NCBI GenBank assembly: GCA_035570935.1
Contig: DATMKU010000106.1
Location: forward strand, 1 to 30,046
DNA: 30,046 bases
Source: AP-15 sp035570935
Lineage (GTDB): Bacteria; Pseudomonadota; Alphaproteobacteria; ATCC43930; CGMCC-115725
Reading direction: 5' to 3'
Positions 17,655-25,430 of the stretch are shown here, piece by piece. Below the pieces are notes generated by a model that ran no database searches, had not been told where the DNA came from, and worked only from the letters and a program-made list of their open reading frames with translations. Position 1 is the first letter of the stretch. Each line of letters opens with the position of its first letter. Made by a program: the position numbers and the translations under genes.

Positions 17655-18213
17655 GCCGCTAACCTAGCCGCGAGCGAAGAATGGTCAAGCGTGTACCCGC
17701 AGTTAGCCAAATCTGCCGCCACCGCCCGGTCGGGCATTGGCCGAATTCCCGGTTCGACGGGAAATATTCGCGAATCTCGGCCCGAAAGCGTACTTTGGCC
17801 GTCGAAACTGCAGCCGATATCAAAGCCTTGCGAGAGAATTCCCGTGGCATCGCAAACGGGAATTCTGGCGCTCCCAATCGGGAATTATTTCCGTCGAACC
17901 GGGAATTCATCTGTCCGAACCGGGAATTGCGCGTTACGTCAAATCCACCCGATTTGCGCGCGCTGTCTCCAATCCGCCAGCACCTCTGTTGTCCGCCCCA
18001 TCGCCGTGCCATCCGACTTCCGCCCCTCCCTTGGGCCGCGCTCGCGACGTCTCCGATAAAGCCGTCATACACTGCAAATTGGGCAATTTTACCGTTACCG
18101 TGCAGCGTCCCGGGAAGGTGACCAGCGGGTTGTCCACAGCGAACCTCGCGATCAAGGCCAGCGTCGCCGCATAACGTGCCTCGGAAGGTTCGTGTCCGAA
18201 CGGCCGGATAGTG
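17655..18213. other. 559-bp intergenic stretch with no convincing gene
   Basis: Short open frames cross this stretch on both strands, but none has a ribosome site with a recognisable domain. Apart from the GGGAATT cluster it holds one DnaA-box-like TTGTCCACA at 18130-18138. It marks the left side of the accessory stretch that contains the HNH-protein gene. Confidence 0.6.
17744..17928. repeat. Cluster of GGGAATT motifs, partly at about 21-bp spacing
   Basis: GGGAATT or its complement occurs at 17744-17750 (AATTCCC), 17837-17843 (AATTCCC), 17858-17864, 17880-17886, 17901-17907 and 17922-17928, with a variant GGGAAAT at 17759-17765. The last four are direct repeats spaced 22, 21 and 21 bases, with a shared AAYCGGGAATT core. 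The spacers between cores differ in sequence, so this is not a simple duplication. Confidence 0.75.
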
Positions 18214-19392
18214 TCACCCGGTTTCGTCGTCGCGACTCGCCCGGACGAGGGTCAGGAGTCTCCGGAATTCTTCGTTATCGCTGTTACTCTTCCAAAAATT
18301 CACAAAGCGACAAACAACCTGAAGGTTCGACGATTCGTAGTGCCCGTTGCTGTCAATACGATCCGGGGAAGGCAAAAGCCCCTCGTGGCAGTTTGGCTCG
18401 CGTGGAAAGTGAAACTGGATGCCCGTTAAAGCACATCGATTTTCCTGCTTGATCATCAAGGCCAACAAGAGATTCTCAAGTTCAGGTCGTGTCATTCGCA
18501 ACTCTTTATTTTTAATGACTCGCTCGACAACCTGACCGTTGGAATTGCGGACGGTCTGCTCAATGACGTTAGCCATCTCATAAACCCAGATCTGGCGGGC
18601 ATCGTATATCGTACCAGTATTGCTTCGGCCGCGAGGTATTCCTGAGCCAAACGCCGGTCGGCTTAAGATTTCCTTATCGAGCCGGATAAGCATCCAGCAA
18701 AATGAGTGCGCATCTATTAAGCGCGCATCGGGAACACCCGCTCGTTCGCGTAACGCGCTTTGAACGTCAGATGGGACGTTGTTATAGCGCGTATAGTTCT
18801 CCCACGAACATTGCCCGGTGGTCACCAGATCGATATCCAGCAACGCAAACGCCTCGTCGAGGGTCCGTGTCGCAATGGGCATGAATCGGCTCATGTCCTT
18901 CAAAAAGAAAAGGTAGGCAAGAAGGTCATATCGCCGGCCTGCCAGAGTACACAAGGCTTCGAACACAGTTGCGTCATCAGAGCGATCCAGATAGAAATCG
19001 AAAAATACCTTTTCGAAAGCAGACCGACGCTCTCTATCCAACCGTGCATCGAGGAGCGAATAGTGAGATCGATTCGCGTGACCGAATCTGTTTACCCATC
19101 GGACCAAGTTATTCCTGTCATTTCCGCCTTCGATTTCGATAGACGCGATAACATTATTAAGGATCTCTCCCCGGCCGATGCCGTCCTCACGCCAGTGCAT
19201 TGTGTCAAGCAGAGAGAGCGCGTGCTCCCGAAGTCTCGGCTTGTAATCTTCCCATTGCGCGGCTAGCCCATTATGAAATGACCTAAACTCTGAGCCGTTC
19301 GTTGAAGCTCGACGCACGCTGTCACGAAAATGGGCGAATTGCGCGTCAAAGCGGTCTGTGGATATCGCCATCGGACTACAAGGCCCTTTCAT
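18214..19392 (-). CDS. HNH-nuclease-like protein, unknown N-terminal region
   Basis: About 392 residues. The C-terminal 90 residues look like an HNH-type nuclease: CALTGIQFHF, then LLPSPDRIDSNGHYESSNLQ, then VVCRFVNFWKS. The Asp-Arg-Ile form replaces the first His of the classic motif, as in several phage and restriction-linked HNH proteins. The first 300 residues, with LLAYLFFLKDMSRFMPI and CSWENYTRY in the middle, match no family I can name. Codon use is less GC-rich than in neighbours, suggesting transfer. ATG 19392 (distant GGAG) was chosen; GTG 19416 and ATG 19371 are alternatives. It may be a defence or mobile-element nuclease, but no partner genes are present. Confidence 0.7.
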   Translation of the reverse strand: MKGPCSPMAISTDRFDAQFAHFRDSVRRASTNGSEFRSFHNGLAAQWEDYKPRLREHALSLLDTMHWREDGIGRGEILNNVIASIEIEGGNDRNNLVRWVNRFGHANRSHYSLLDARLDRERRSAFEKVFFDFYLDRSDDATVFEALCTLAGRRYDLLAYLFFLKDMSRFMPIATRTLDEAFALLDIDLVTTGQCSWENYTRYNNVPSDVQSALRERAGVPDARLIDAHSFCWMLIRLDKEILSRPAFGSGIPRGRSNTGTIYDARQIWVYEMANVIEQTVRNSNGQVVERVIKNKELRMTRPELENLLLALMIKQENRCALTGIQFHFPREPNCHEGLLPSPDRIDSNGHYESSNLQVVCRFVNFWKSNSDNEEFRRLLTLVRASRDDETG

Positions 19393-19424
19393 AGAAAAAG
19401 ATGCTCCATCGAGCACACCGTCTG

Positions 19425-19745
19425 TCTAAATATCGTCCCGGCGCTCACATTGTAGCTGCGGCGGAAATCGTCCGAGTCTCTCGCAGGGTGTCGTGGCGCT
19501 CGATCGGCTCGCGCTGCTGGTGGGCGGCGTCCGTTTGGGTAGTAGTCGACTCATTCTCAGTCCGCGATTAGCGATCACCGGCGCGCGCGGATCGCGGTCA
19601 AACTCCGCCAACCCGCGGAGCATTGTAAACATCAAGCGGCCGTGCGAGGTCGTCGTGTTCGGCCATGTGTTGTCGCCAATCGCGTCATCGGCCCGGTCGT
19701 GTCAAACCGCGACGGGTTTCGCTCCCGCTCAACCCATCCTACACA
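19425..19745 (-). pseudogene. Decayed serine recombinase (resolvase/invertase family)
   Basis: Fragments in shifting frames on the minus strand match the second half of Tn3-type resolvases in the right order. They are DNTWPNTTTSHGRLMFTML and RGLAEFDRD (usual form ADTTTPHGRLMLTVLGGLAEFERDLI), then AHQQREPIERHDTLRE (usual form HQQREAIERRDAGETLRE), and finally RRSYNVSAGTIFR, the recognition-helix end of the C-terminal HTH. At least two frameshifts separate the pieces, and the catalytic N-terminus with its Ser is missing. This is a dead remnant of a mobile element beside the HNH-protein gene. The left and right limits are approximate. Confidence 0.8.
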
Positions 19746-19758
19746 TTGCGATCGGGCA

Positions 19759-20697
19759 TTAGGCCGGGCGGGTGAGGAGGGCCATCAGCTCGCGCCATTC
19801 GCGGGGGGAGAGGCTGCTCGAGGGCTGGTCGACGGGGTCGCCCGAGAGGAGGCGGCGGATGACGGCGAGGCCGGCGGCGGAGATCGTGGCGGCGTTCAGC
19901 CGGTATTCGAGAAAGGCGGCGTGGGTCATCGGGACCCAGCGCGCTAGCGTGTCGAGCATGATCTCGGCGTAGGCGCGGATCTCGTATTGCGCGTGGGGGT
20001 CGGCGCGTAACGACAGGAAGTGCATCAGATTGTGCAGATCGGTCTTCCAATACCACTGGGTATAAAAGCCGAGGCTTAGATTAAGGCGGGCGAGCTCGCG
20101 GGCGAGGCCGGGCCGGGCCGGGTCGAGCGGCATGCCCGAGTCGTCCTCGTTCAAGAGTTCGGCGTAGCCGGCATAGGCGCGCTCGGCCTCCTCGCGCAAC
20201 AAGTCGAGCACATGCCGCGCCGCCGCCCCTTCGAGGATTTCGCCGCGCCCCTGGCGGTTGGCGGTCGCCTGCGCCGCCAAATGCTCGGTCGACGGAACGT
20301 AGAATTCGTTGTCGAGGATCGAGTAGCGCGCCGAGTATTCGTTGACGTTGGCGGTGCGGTGGCGGATCCACTGCCGCGCGACAAAGATCGGCAGTTTGAC
20401 GTGATACTTGATCTCGCACATCTCGAACGGCGTGGTGTGGCGGTGCCGCATCAGGTAGTTGACCAGCCCCTGGTCTTCGCTGACCCGGCGGGTGCCGCGG
20501 CCATACGACACGCGGGCCGCCTGCACGACCGCGGCGTCGTCGCCCATGTAGTCGACAACGCGGACAAAGCCGTGGTCGAGCACCTCCAGCGGCTGGTAGA
20601 GGACCTCCTCGAGCGCCGGCACGGTGACGCGCCGCGTCGGTTGCTGCTCGGCGCGCTGCGCGGCGATCTCGTCCTGTTGTTGTGGCGTGAGCCGCAT
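19759..20697 (-). CDS. thyX: FAD-dependent thymidylate synthase
   Basis: 312 residues. ThyX methylates dUMP to dTMP with methylene-tetrahydrofolate and reduced FAD, separate from ThyA. The ThyX motif RHRTANVNEYSARYS is present, with the R-H-R-x7-S spacing. Supporting segments are HTTPFEMCEIKYHVKLPIF upstream and FYTQWYWKTDLHNLMHFL downstream, which form the active-site and FAD-contact helices. The ATG at 20697 follows GAGGAG. The next gene on this strand upstream is pqiC, whose stop lies 185 bases away. Confidence 0.96.
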   Translation of the reverse strand: MRLTPQQQDEIAAQRAEQQPTRRVTVPALEEVLYQPLEVLDHGFVRVVDYMGDDAAVVQAARVSYGRGTRRVSEDQGLVNYLMRHRHTTPFEMCEIKYHVKLPIFVARQWIRHRTANVNEYSARYSILDNEFYVPSTEHLAAQATANRQGRGEILEGAAARHVLDLLREEAERAYAGYAELLNEDDSGMPLDPARPGLARELARLNLSLGFYTQWYWKTDLHNLMHFLSLRADPHAQYEIRAYAEIMLDTLARWVPMTHAAFLEYRLNAATISAAGLAVIRRLLSGDPVDQPSSSLSPREWRELMALLTRPA

Positions 20698-20815
20698 CCC
20701 GTTCTCCTCGCCCGAATGTGTCCTCCGTTTATATCAGCGCGCGGTCGTCATGCGGGAAGGCAAGGCCTGGCCCGGCCGTCGGCGTCTTCGGCATGCCCGA
20801 GAAGAAGGCGTGGAG

Positions 20816-20834
20816 GACCGGGACAAGCCCGGTC
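20816..20834. terminator. Hairpin downstream of the pqi operon
   Basis: GACCGGG-ACAAG-CCCGGTC is a perfect 7-bp stem with a 5-base loop, 49 bases beyond the pqiC stop in the minus direction. It may terminate the pqi transcript or be a copy of a GGGACAAGCCCG-type dispersed palindrome; no T-run is present. Confidence 0.45.
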
Positions 20835-20882
20835 AAGAGGACTTATGGTTCGGCCCATCATGCGGGTTGGGGGCTGCGGCGA

Positions 20883-21482
20883 TCAGCGCACCGCTGTGGC
20901 TGCGGCGCCGGCGATGCCGGCGGCGATGGTGTCGGCGAGCCGTGCCAAGGCCCGGCTCATCGCCGCGGCGACGGCGGCGGCGTCGGAACCGGAGGCGGGC
21001 TCGACGATATTGGCCGCGCGCGGGGCGCCGGTCACCCTGGCGTTCTTGTCCAGGGTTTCCCACGTGGCGTCGAGCATCACCCGGCCGGCCTTGTCGGCGT
21101 CGAAGCGCGACACCTCGACCGCGACCGTCAATCCGGCCGGCGCCGACGAATCGCTGGCGACAAGTGCTGTGCCCGCCGGCAGCAGCGGGCGCAGATCGGC
21201 GGCCAGAACGCGCCGGACCATGTCGTCGAGCGGCCCCGCCCAGCGGTCGGATTCGGCGTATTCGAGCTGGTTCGGACCGATCTGGCGGGCGATCTGCGGC
21301 CGGTCGAGCGCGCCCGGCAATTTGACTTCGCCGATCGCGACCGTCCGCATCGGGTAGGCGCCCGGCGCGACCGGGGCCGGATCGGGCTTTGCGCTCAGCT
21401 CGTAGTAATGGCTCGGCGGCGACGAGCCGCAGGCCGTGAGGACACCGGCGAGCATCATCGCTGCCAAGGCGCGGAACCTCAT
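20883..21482 (-). CDS. pqiC: PqiC-like ABC-type auxiliary lipoprotein (internal start)
   Basis: Within the pqiB frame an ATG at 21482 is preceded by AAGGAGG at the right distance and starts a 199-residue lipoprotein: MRFRALAAMMLAGVLTAC, lipobox LTAC, then HYYELSAKPDPAPV and VAIGEVKLPGALDRPQI, typical of the PqiC/DUF330 family. PqiC sits on the inner face of the outer membrane and docks the PqiB tube. The strong internal ribosome site suggests that separate PqiC is made even though no stop codon separates the genes. Confidence 0.8.
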   Translation of the reverse strand: MRFRALAAMMLAGVLTACGSSPPSHYYELSAKPDPAPVAPGAYPMRTVAIGEVKLPGALDRPQIARQIGPNQLEYAESDRWAGPLDDMVRRVLAADLRPLLPAGTALVASDSSAPAGLTVAVEVSRFDADKAGRVMLDATWETLDKNARVTGAPRAANIVEPASGSDAAAVAAAMSRALARLADTIAAGIAGAAATAVR

Positions 21483-23162
21483 TCCGAAGCCTCCTTGCCG
21501 AAGCAGCGATTCGGGATGGCGTTCGAGGTAGTCGGCGAGGACCCGGATCGAACGCGCGGCGTCTTTCAGCTCAGCGAGGGTGCGCGCGAGATCGTTGCCG
21601 GCAGCCGGGTTGTTGCCGAGGACCATCAATGTGCCGCGCAATTGCTCGGCGGCAGCGTTGAGGCGTTGCAGCAGCGGCCCGACCTGAACATCCGCGGTCC
21701 GCGTCAGCCTTGCGGCGTTGGCCAAGGTCAGATCGAGATTGTGCAGCGAGCGCTTCGCATCGGGGCTGGCGACGAGGGTGTCGGCATGATCGACCATATT
21801 GCGGATCTGGCCCACCAGCTGGTCGAGCGGCAATGCGGCGAGCTTGTTCATCAACCGGTTCGCCGAACCTTCGATCTCTTCGATGCCGCTCGCCTCGACC
21901 GTCGGCAGTTCGGGGTAGGGCTCTGCAGAAACCAGCTGCGCCGGCGGCGCGTCGGCAACAAAGTCGAGCGATATTACTTGCTGCCCGGTCAGCAGACTGG
22001 CGCTGACCAGCTGGGCGCGCAGCCCCTTGGCGACGAGATCGGCGAACATCCGGTTGGTCGCGACGACCGGATCCGTGGCGGTCATGTCGCGATGCTCGCC
22101 GCCGACCTTGATGCGATGCGGCGCCACCTCGATCGTCACCGGCACCTTGATCGTGTCGCTCTTTGGGTCGTATTCGAGCCGGACGGCGTTGACCTGGCCG
22201 ACCGGCTGTCCGCGCAGCTCGACCGGGGTGCCGACATCGACGCCGCGCATCGAGCCGGAGAACAGCAGGCGATAGTAGACGCGAACCGGCTCGGCCGCTT
22301 CGTCGGCGGCCTTCTGGTCGGTGAAGAGGAAAAACCGCGAGCCCGGCGGGCTGGGCTTGTCGCGCAATTCGCTGTCGGGCGTGTCGAAGACGATGCCGCC
22401 GCTCAAAATCGTCATCAGCGGCGCGGTCGCGATCCGCACACCTTGCGACCCGATTGAGACGTCGATGCCGGAGGCCACCCAAAACCGGCTCTCGGCATGG
22501 ATCAGCGCGGGGTGTGGGGCATAGACAAAGACATGCAGCGCCACCCTGCCGTCGCGGTCGGAAAGCTCATGGCTGATGACCTCGCCGACCTGCACGCCGT
22601 GGAAGTAAACCGGCGAGCCGTCGCTGACTTCGGCCAGGCGGTCGGCGATCAGGGTGTAGGCTTGGCCGCTGACCAGCCCCTCCTTGGGGGGCGGGGTCTC
22701 GACCCCGGTAAACGTATCGGCGCCGGCCTGCCCCTTCCCCGGCAACATGCCGATATAGGCGCCTGAAAGCACCGTCGTCAGCCCCGAGATGCCGCTGAGC
22801 CCGAAACGTGGGCGCACCACCCAAAATGTCGTGTCGGCGCGCAGCAGCGGGTCCGCCTCGCGCGACATGTTCGCGGTGACGATCGCGCGCGAGTGGTTGG
22901 GGCTGAGACTGACCCTGGTTACCTTGCCGAGATCGACATCCTTGTAACGGATCGTGGTGCGGCCGGCTTCGATGCCCTCGGCGGTCTGAAAGCTGATCGT
23001 GATCGTCGGGCCGCGCTCGATCAGCGCGCGATAGCCGAGCCAGCCGGCAATCAGCAAGGCCACGATCGGCACCGCCCATACCCAGGGCAGACCGGCCGAT
23101 TGGCTCGGCTGGGGCGGCTGCGGGTTCGCCGGGACCGGGCCCGAGGGGTCGGAGCCGCTCAC
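20883..23162 (-). CDS. pqiB: PqiB (three MCE domains), in-frame with PqiC without a stop
   Basis: The frame from GTG 23162 encodes PqiB in its first 560 codons: a short Pro-rich N-terminus, one membrane helix (WVWAVPIVALLIAGWLGY), and three MCE modules, the first beginning near GPTITISFQTAEGIEAG, the second near GLVSGQAYTLIADR and the third near RVYYRLLFSGSMRGVDVG. A helical region ending LADYLERHPESLLR follows. PqiB forms a periplasmic tunnel for lipid transfer. No stop codon occurs; the frame runs through QGGFG into the ATG of the PqiC lipoprotein (21482) and ends at 20883, giving 759 residues. The GTG overlaps the pqiA stop (GTGA). A missing stop could be real or a sequence error. Confidence 0.85.
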   Translation of the reverse strand: MSGSDPSGPVPANPQPPQPSQSAGLPWVWAVPIVALLIAGWLGYRALIERGPTITISFQTAEGIEAGRTTIRYKDVDLGKVTRVSLSPNHSRAIVTANMSREADPLLRADTTFWVVRPRFGLSGISGLTTVLSGAYIGMLPGKGQAGADTFTGVETPPPKEGLVSGQAYTLIADRLAEVSDGSPVYFHGVQVGEVISHELSDRDGRVALHVFVYAPHPALIHAESRFWVASGIDVSIGSQGVRIATAPLMTILSGGIVFDTPDSELRDKPSPPGSRFFLFTDQKAADEAAEPVRVYYRLLFSGSMRGVDVGTPVELRGQPVGQVNAVRLEYDPKSDTIKVPVTIEVAPHRIKVGGEHRDMTATDPVVATNRMFADLVAKGLRAQLVSASLLTGQQVISLDFVADAPPAQLVSAEPYPELPTVEASGIEEIEGSANRLMNKLAALPLDQLVGQIRNMVDHADTLVASPDAKRSLHNLDLTLANAARLTRTADVQVGPLLQRLNAAAEQLRGTLMVLGNNPAAGNDLARTLAELKDAARSIRVLADYLERHPESLLRQGGFGMRFRALAAMMLAGVLTACGSSPPSHYYELSAKPDPAPVAPGAYPMRTVAIGEVKLPGALDRPQIARQIGPNQLEYAESDRWAGPLDDMVRRVLAADLRPLLPAGTALVASDSSAPAGLTVAVEVSRFDADKAGRVMLDATWETLDKNARVTGAPRAANIVEPASGSDAAAVAAAMSRALARLADTIAAGIAGAAATAVR

Positions 23163-24418
23163 CGCCGCCGCCCCTGCAACGCCGCATCCCACATCAGCCG
23201 CGGGTCGAAGGCGTCGGCGGCGATCATCGTCAGCACGACGACCGCGGCAAAGCTGGCGATCCCGGGCCCGGGCTCGACGCTGGTGAGGTTGCCGAACTGC
23301 ACCAGGGCCGCCACGGTCGCCACGACAAAGACATCGATATTGGACCAGCGCCCGATGTAGTCGATAAAGCGATAAAATGCGGTGCGCTGGCGCAAGAGCC
23401 AGGCCGAGCGGGCGCGGATCGCAACGAGACAGCACGTCAGCCCCGTGAGCTTCAGCACTGGTACGACAATCGAGGCGAGCAGCACCAACAGCGCCAGCGG
23501 CCACAGCCCGGCCTTGGCGAGGTCTCGCACGCCGCCAATGATCGTATAGGCCTCGCTGCGCCCGAAGCGGGTGATCGTCAGGATCGGAAAGAGGTTCGCC
23601 GGCAGGTACAGGATAAAAGCGGCGAGGCATAACGCGGCGGTGATGGCGAGGCTTTGGGGGCGGCGCGGCGCCAGACCCGCGCCGCAGCGCGGGCACCGGC
23701 GGCGCTCGGCGCCGTCTTCGTCGCGGGCGCCGACGACGAGATCGCAATCGAGACAAAGAACCCACGGCTCGCCCGCCGCGGGCGAGTATTTGGCGGGATC
23801 GTCGATCGCCGTCCAAACCCGCTGACGGCCGAGCGTTTGCTCGATCACCACTTGCAGCAAGACAAAGGCGGCGAGCGCGTACCCGCCCGCCATGACCGCG
23901 ACTTGCGCCAGCTGGTCGAGCCGGGTGTAGGCGACCACCGCGCCGAGCAGAAAGACGTCGAGCATCGCCCACGGGCGCAACCGCAGATAGGCGCGCCAGA
24001 TGGCGGCGAGCCCGGCGGGCGGCCGCGCCCGGTTGCGGGCTCCGGGATGCAGGCGCATCAGCACGATGATCAAAAGGATGACGCCGGCCGCCGGGATCGC
24101 GACGGCGATCAGCGCCACCAGCGCGCCGACCGCCGAGATCGCGTCGCCGTATTGCAGCAGCGCCGCCGCCCCGCTCGCGATCAACCCGCCGCGGCGGTCG
24201 CCTTCGAGCGAAATTTCGAACAGCGGAAACGCGTTGGTCAGCAGCAGCAGGATCGCGGCGGCGACGGCAAAGGCGCGCGGATCGGCGAAGCGGCGCGCCG
24301 GGGCTTGCCACAATCTGGCGCCGCAGCGCCGGCACAAGAGCCGGCGGGAGTGCCGCAGAGCCCCCGGAGCTCGGTAGATCTCGCCGCAATCGCGGCAGGA
24401 GAGCAGGATTTCGGGCAT
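23159..24418 (-). CDS. pqiA: PqiA, paraquat-inducible integral membrane protein
   Basis: 419 residues, near the family's usual length. Two homologous halves each carry a zinc-ribbon-like Cys pair set (CRDCGEIYRAP and CRRCGARL; CLDCDLVVG and CPRCGAGL) followed by about four membrane helices. PqiA is the inner-membrane part of the Pqi lipid-transport system, working with PqiB and PqiC. The ATG at 24418 has no strong ribosome site. Its TGA overlaps the GTG start of pqiB by four bases, so the products are probably coupled. Divergent from ssrA. Confidence 0.93.
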   Translation of the reverse strand: MPEILLSCRDCGEIYRAPGALRHSRRLLCRRCGARLWQAPARRFADPRAFAVAAAILLLLTNAFPLFEISLEGDRRGGLIASGAAALLQYGDAISAVGALVALIAVAIPAAGVILLIIVLMRLHPGARNRARPPAGLAAIWRAYLRLRPWAMLDVFLLGAVVAYTRLDQLAQVAVMAGGYALAAFVLLQVVIEQTLGRQRVWTAIDDPAKYSPAAGEPWVLCLDCDLVVGARDEDGAERRRCPRCGAGLAPRRPQSLAITAALCLAAFILYLPANLFPILTITRFGRSEAYTIIGGVRDLAKAGLWPLALLVLLASIVVPVLKLTGLTCCLVAIRARSAWLLRQRTAFYRFIDYIGRWSNIDVFVVATVAALVQFGNLTSVEPGPGIASFAAVVVLTMIAADAFDPRLMWDAALQGRRR

Positions 24419-24471
24419 CGCGGGGCCAAATGTTCTGTTGCGCGCTGGCCGTAAACACCCGGATACCGGGA

Positions 24472-24500
24472 TTGCGTTCCCTCGCCGGCCCGCTTATATC
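24472..24500 (+). promoter_or_regulatory. Putative ssrA promoter
   Basis: TTGCGT (24472-24477) and TATATC (24495-24500) are 17 bases apart, giving a start point near 24507, a few dozen bases before the tmRNA acceptor piece hairpins. Confidence 0.5.
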
Positions 24501-24506
24501 TGGCGC

Positions 24507-24793
24507 GTCGGTCTACCGACTATGGCGATACACGGCTTATGGAATAAGCGTTGCGGACCCGGGGGCAGTACCCGGCGCCTCCACCAATCCTGCTCTACTC
24601 CGAGGGGGCGAAACAGGCTCGACGCGCGTGGTAAAGGTAAGATCCGTCGCCCGGCATGATACCGCCGTTATCGGGTCACAATCCAACTGCGAACGACAAC
24701 TTCGCAACAGAGGCGCTTGCGGCCTAACCCTTAGCGGGGTGAAAGCTTAGAGCAAATCGCGGTTCGAGGGGCACCGGGCAACAGAAGCCCCTC
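24507..24793 (+). ncRNA. ssrA: tmRNA, circularly permuted two-piece form
   Basis: tmRNA rescues stalled ribosomes and tags proteins for proteolysis. The acceptor piece comes first: T arm CCGGG-GGCAGTA-CCCGG (24559-24575), then CGCCTCC and encoded ACCA (24583-24586). After a 17-base spacer the coding piece opens with GGGGGCG at 24604-24610, which pairs with CGCCTCC and forms G3-U70, the alanine identity pair. The tag frame at 24689-24727 starts at resume codon GCG and reads ANDNFATEALAA, then TAA; the N-D-N start and A-A end are typical of this class. This split, permuted arrangement is known in Alphaproteobacteria. Both outer ends are approximate. Next to sspB, whose product delivers tagged proteins to ClpXP. 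Confidence 0.93.
24766..24793 (+). terminator. Stem-loop at the 3' end of ssrA
   Basis: GAGGGGC (24766-24772) and GCCCCTC (24787-24793) form a perfect 7-bp stem around a 14-base loop, after the tag stop and before sspB. It may terminate ssrA or be a structural part of the coding piece; no T-run follows. Confidence 0.5.
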
Positions 24794-24848
24794 ACTCGCC
24801 TTACCCTGTTCCCGCCGCCCCGATTTTGCAGCAAGCGAGCCGCCGAAG

Positions 24849-25367
24849 ATGGCCCAGGATCTCTTCCAATACGACAAGATGGTCGAGGCGGCGCTGCGCG
24901 GGGTTGTGCGCGACGCGCTCGCACGCGCGGCGCGGGACGGATTGCGCGGCGGGCATCACTTTTACGTCGGCTTTCGCACCGGTGCCCCCGGCGTCGTGCT
25001 GCCGCCGCAGATCCTGGCGAAGTATCCCGAGGATATGACGATCGTGCTGCAGCACCAGTTTTGGGGCCTCGAGGTCGGCGCCGCCGCTTTTTCGGTGACC
25101 CTGAGCTTCAACAACCGGATGGAGCGGCTGACGATCCCATTGGCGGCGATTACCACCTTCGCCGATCCCTCGGTCAAGTTCGGCTTGCAGTTCGAGGCGC
25201 CGGCGGAAGTCGCGGCCGAAGAGCTGGAAACCGCCGTCCCAAAGGCATCGCCGGCCGCTCTGCCTACCGGCGAAAATCGCGTGGGCAAGAAGCCCGCCGA
25301 CGACAAGAACGAAGCCGAGCGCCCGGCCGCCGAGGTCGTCACCCTCGACCGGTTCCGCAAACGCTAG
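24849..25367 (+). CDS. sspB: SspB, ClpXP adaptor for ssrA-tagged proteins
   Basis: 172 residues. The N-terminal fold has FYVGFRTGAPGVVLPPQIL, FWGLEV and a core ending DPSVKFGLQFEAP, the marks of the alphaproteobacterial SspB family. A flexible, charged linker leads to a short C-terminal motif (VVTLDRFRKR) that in this family contacts the ClpX N-domain. SspB captures proteins bearing the tmRNA tag and passes them to ClpXP. The ssrA gene lies directly upstream on the same strand. The ATG at 24849 has only a weak ribosome site. Confidence 0.94.
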   Translation: MAQDLFQYDKMVEAALRGVVRDALARAARDGLRGGHHFYVGFRTGAPGVVLPPQILAKYPEDMTIVLQHQFWGLEVGAAAFSVTLSFNNRMERLTIPLAAITTFADPSVKFGLQFEAPAEVAAEELETAVPKASPAALPTGENRVGKKPADDKNEAERPAAEVVTLDRFRKR

Positions 25368-25430
25368 GCCCAGCTTGACGCGGCGCGGCAAACGGCGATC
25401 CTGCGGCGGAATTGGATCGCGGAGCGAGGC

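Noticed and set aside
17744..17928. CRISPR array
   Set aside because: The repeated core is only 7-11 bases with 10-14-base spacers, and no cas genes are present; too short for CRISPR.
18130..18138. DnaA-box-like TTGTCCACA
   Set aside because: A single imperfect box with no AT-rich unwinding region and no dnaA or parAB nearby; not evidence for an origin.
17655..18213. Short open frames such as 17659-18072 on the minus strand
   Set aside because: Their repeated N-S-R-F-like heptads come from the 21-bp GGGAATT spacing; no ribosome site or domain supports a gene.
20718..22457. A 579-codon plus-strand open frame opposite pqiB/pqiC
   Set aside because: Antisense shadow; low-complexity Arg/Gly/Asp composition.
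24430..24750. A 106-codon open frame across the ssrA region
   Set aside because: The stretch is explained by the tmRNA, including acceptor stem pairing and a tag frame in a different reading frame.
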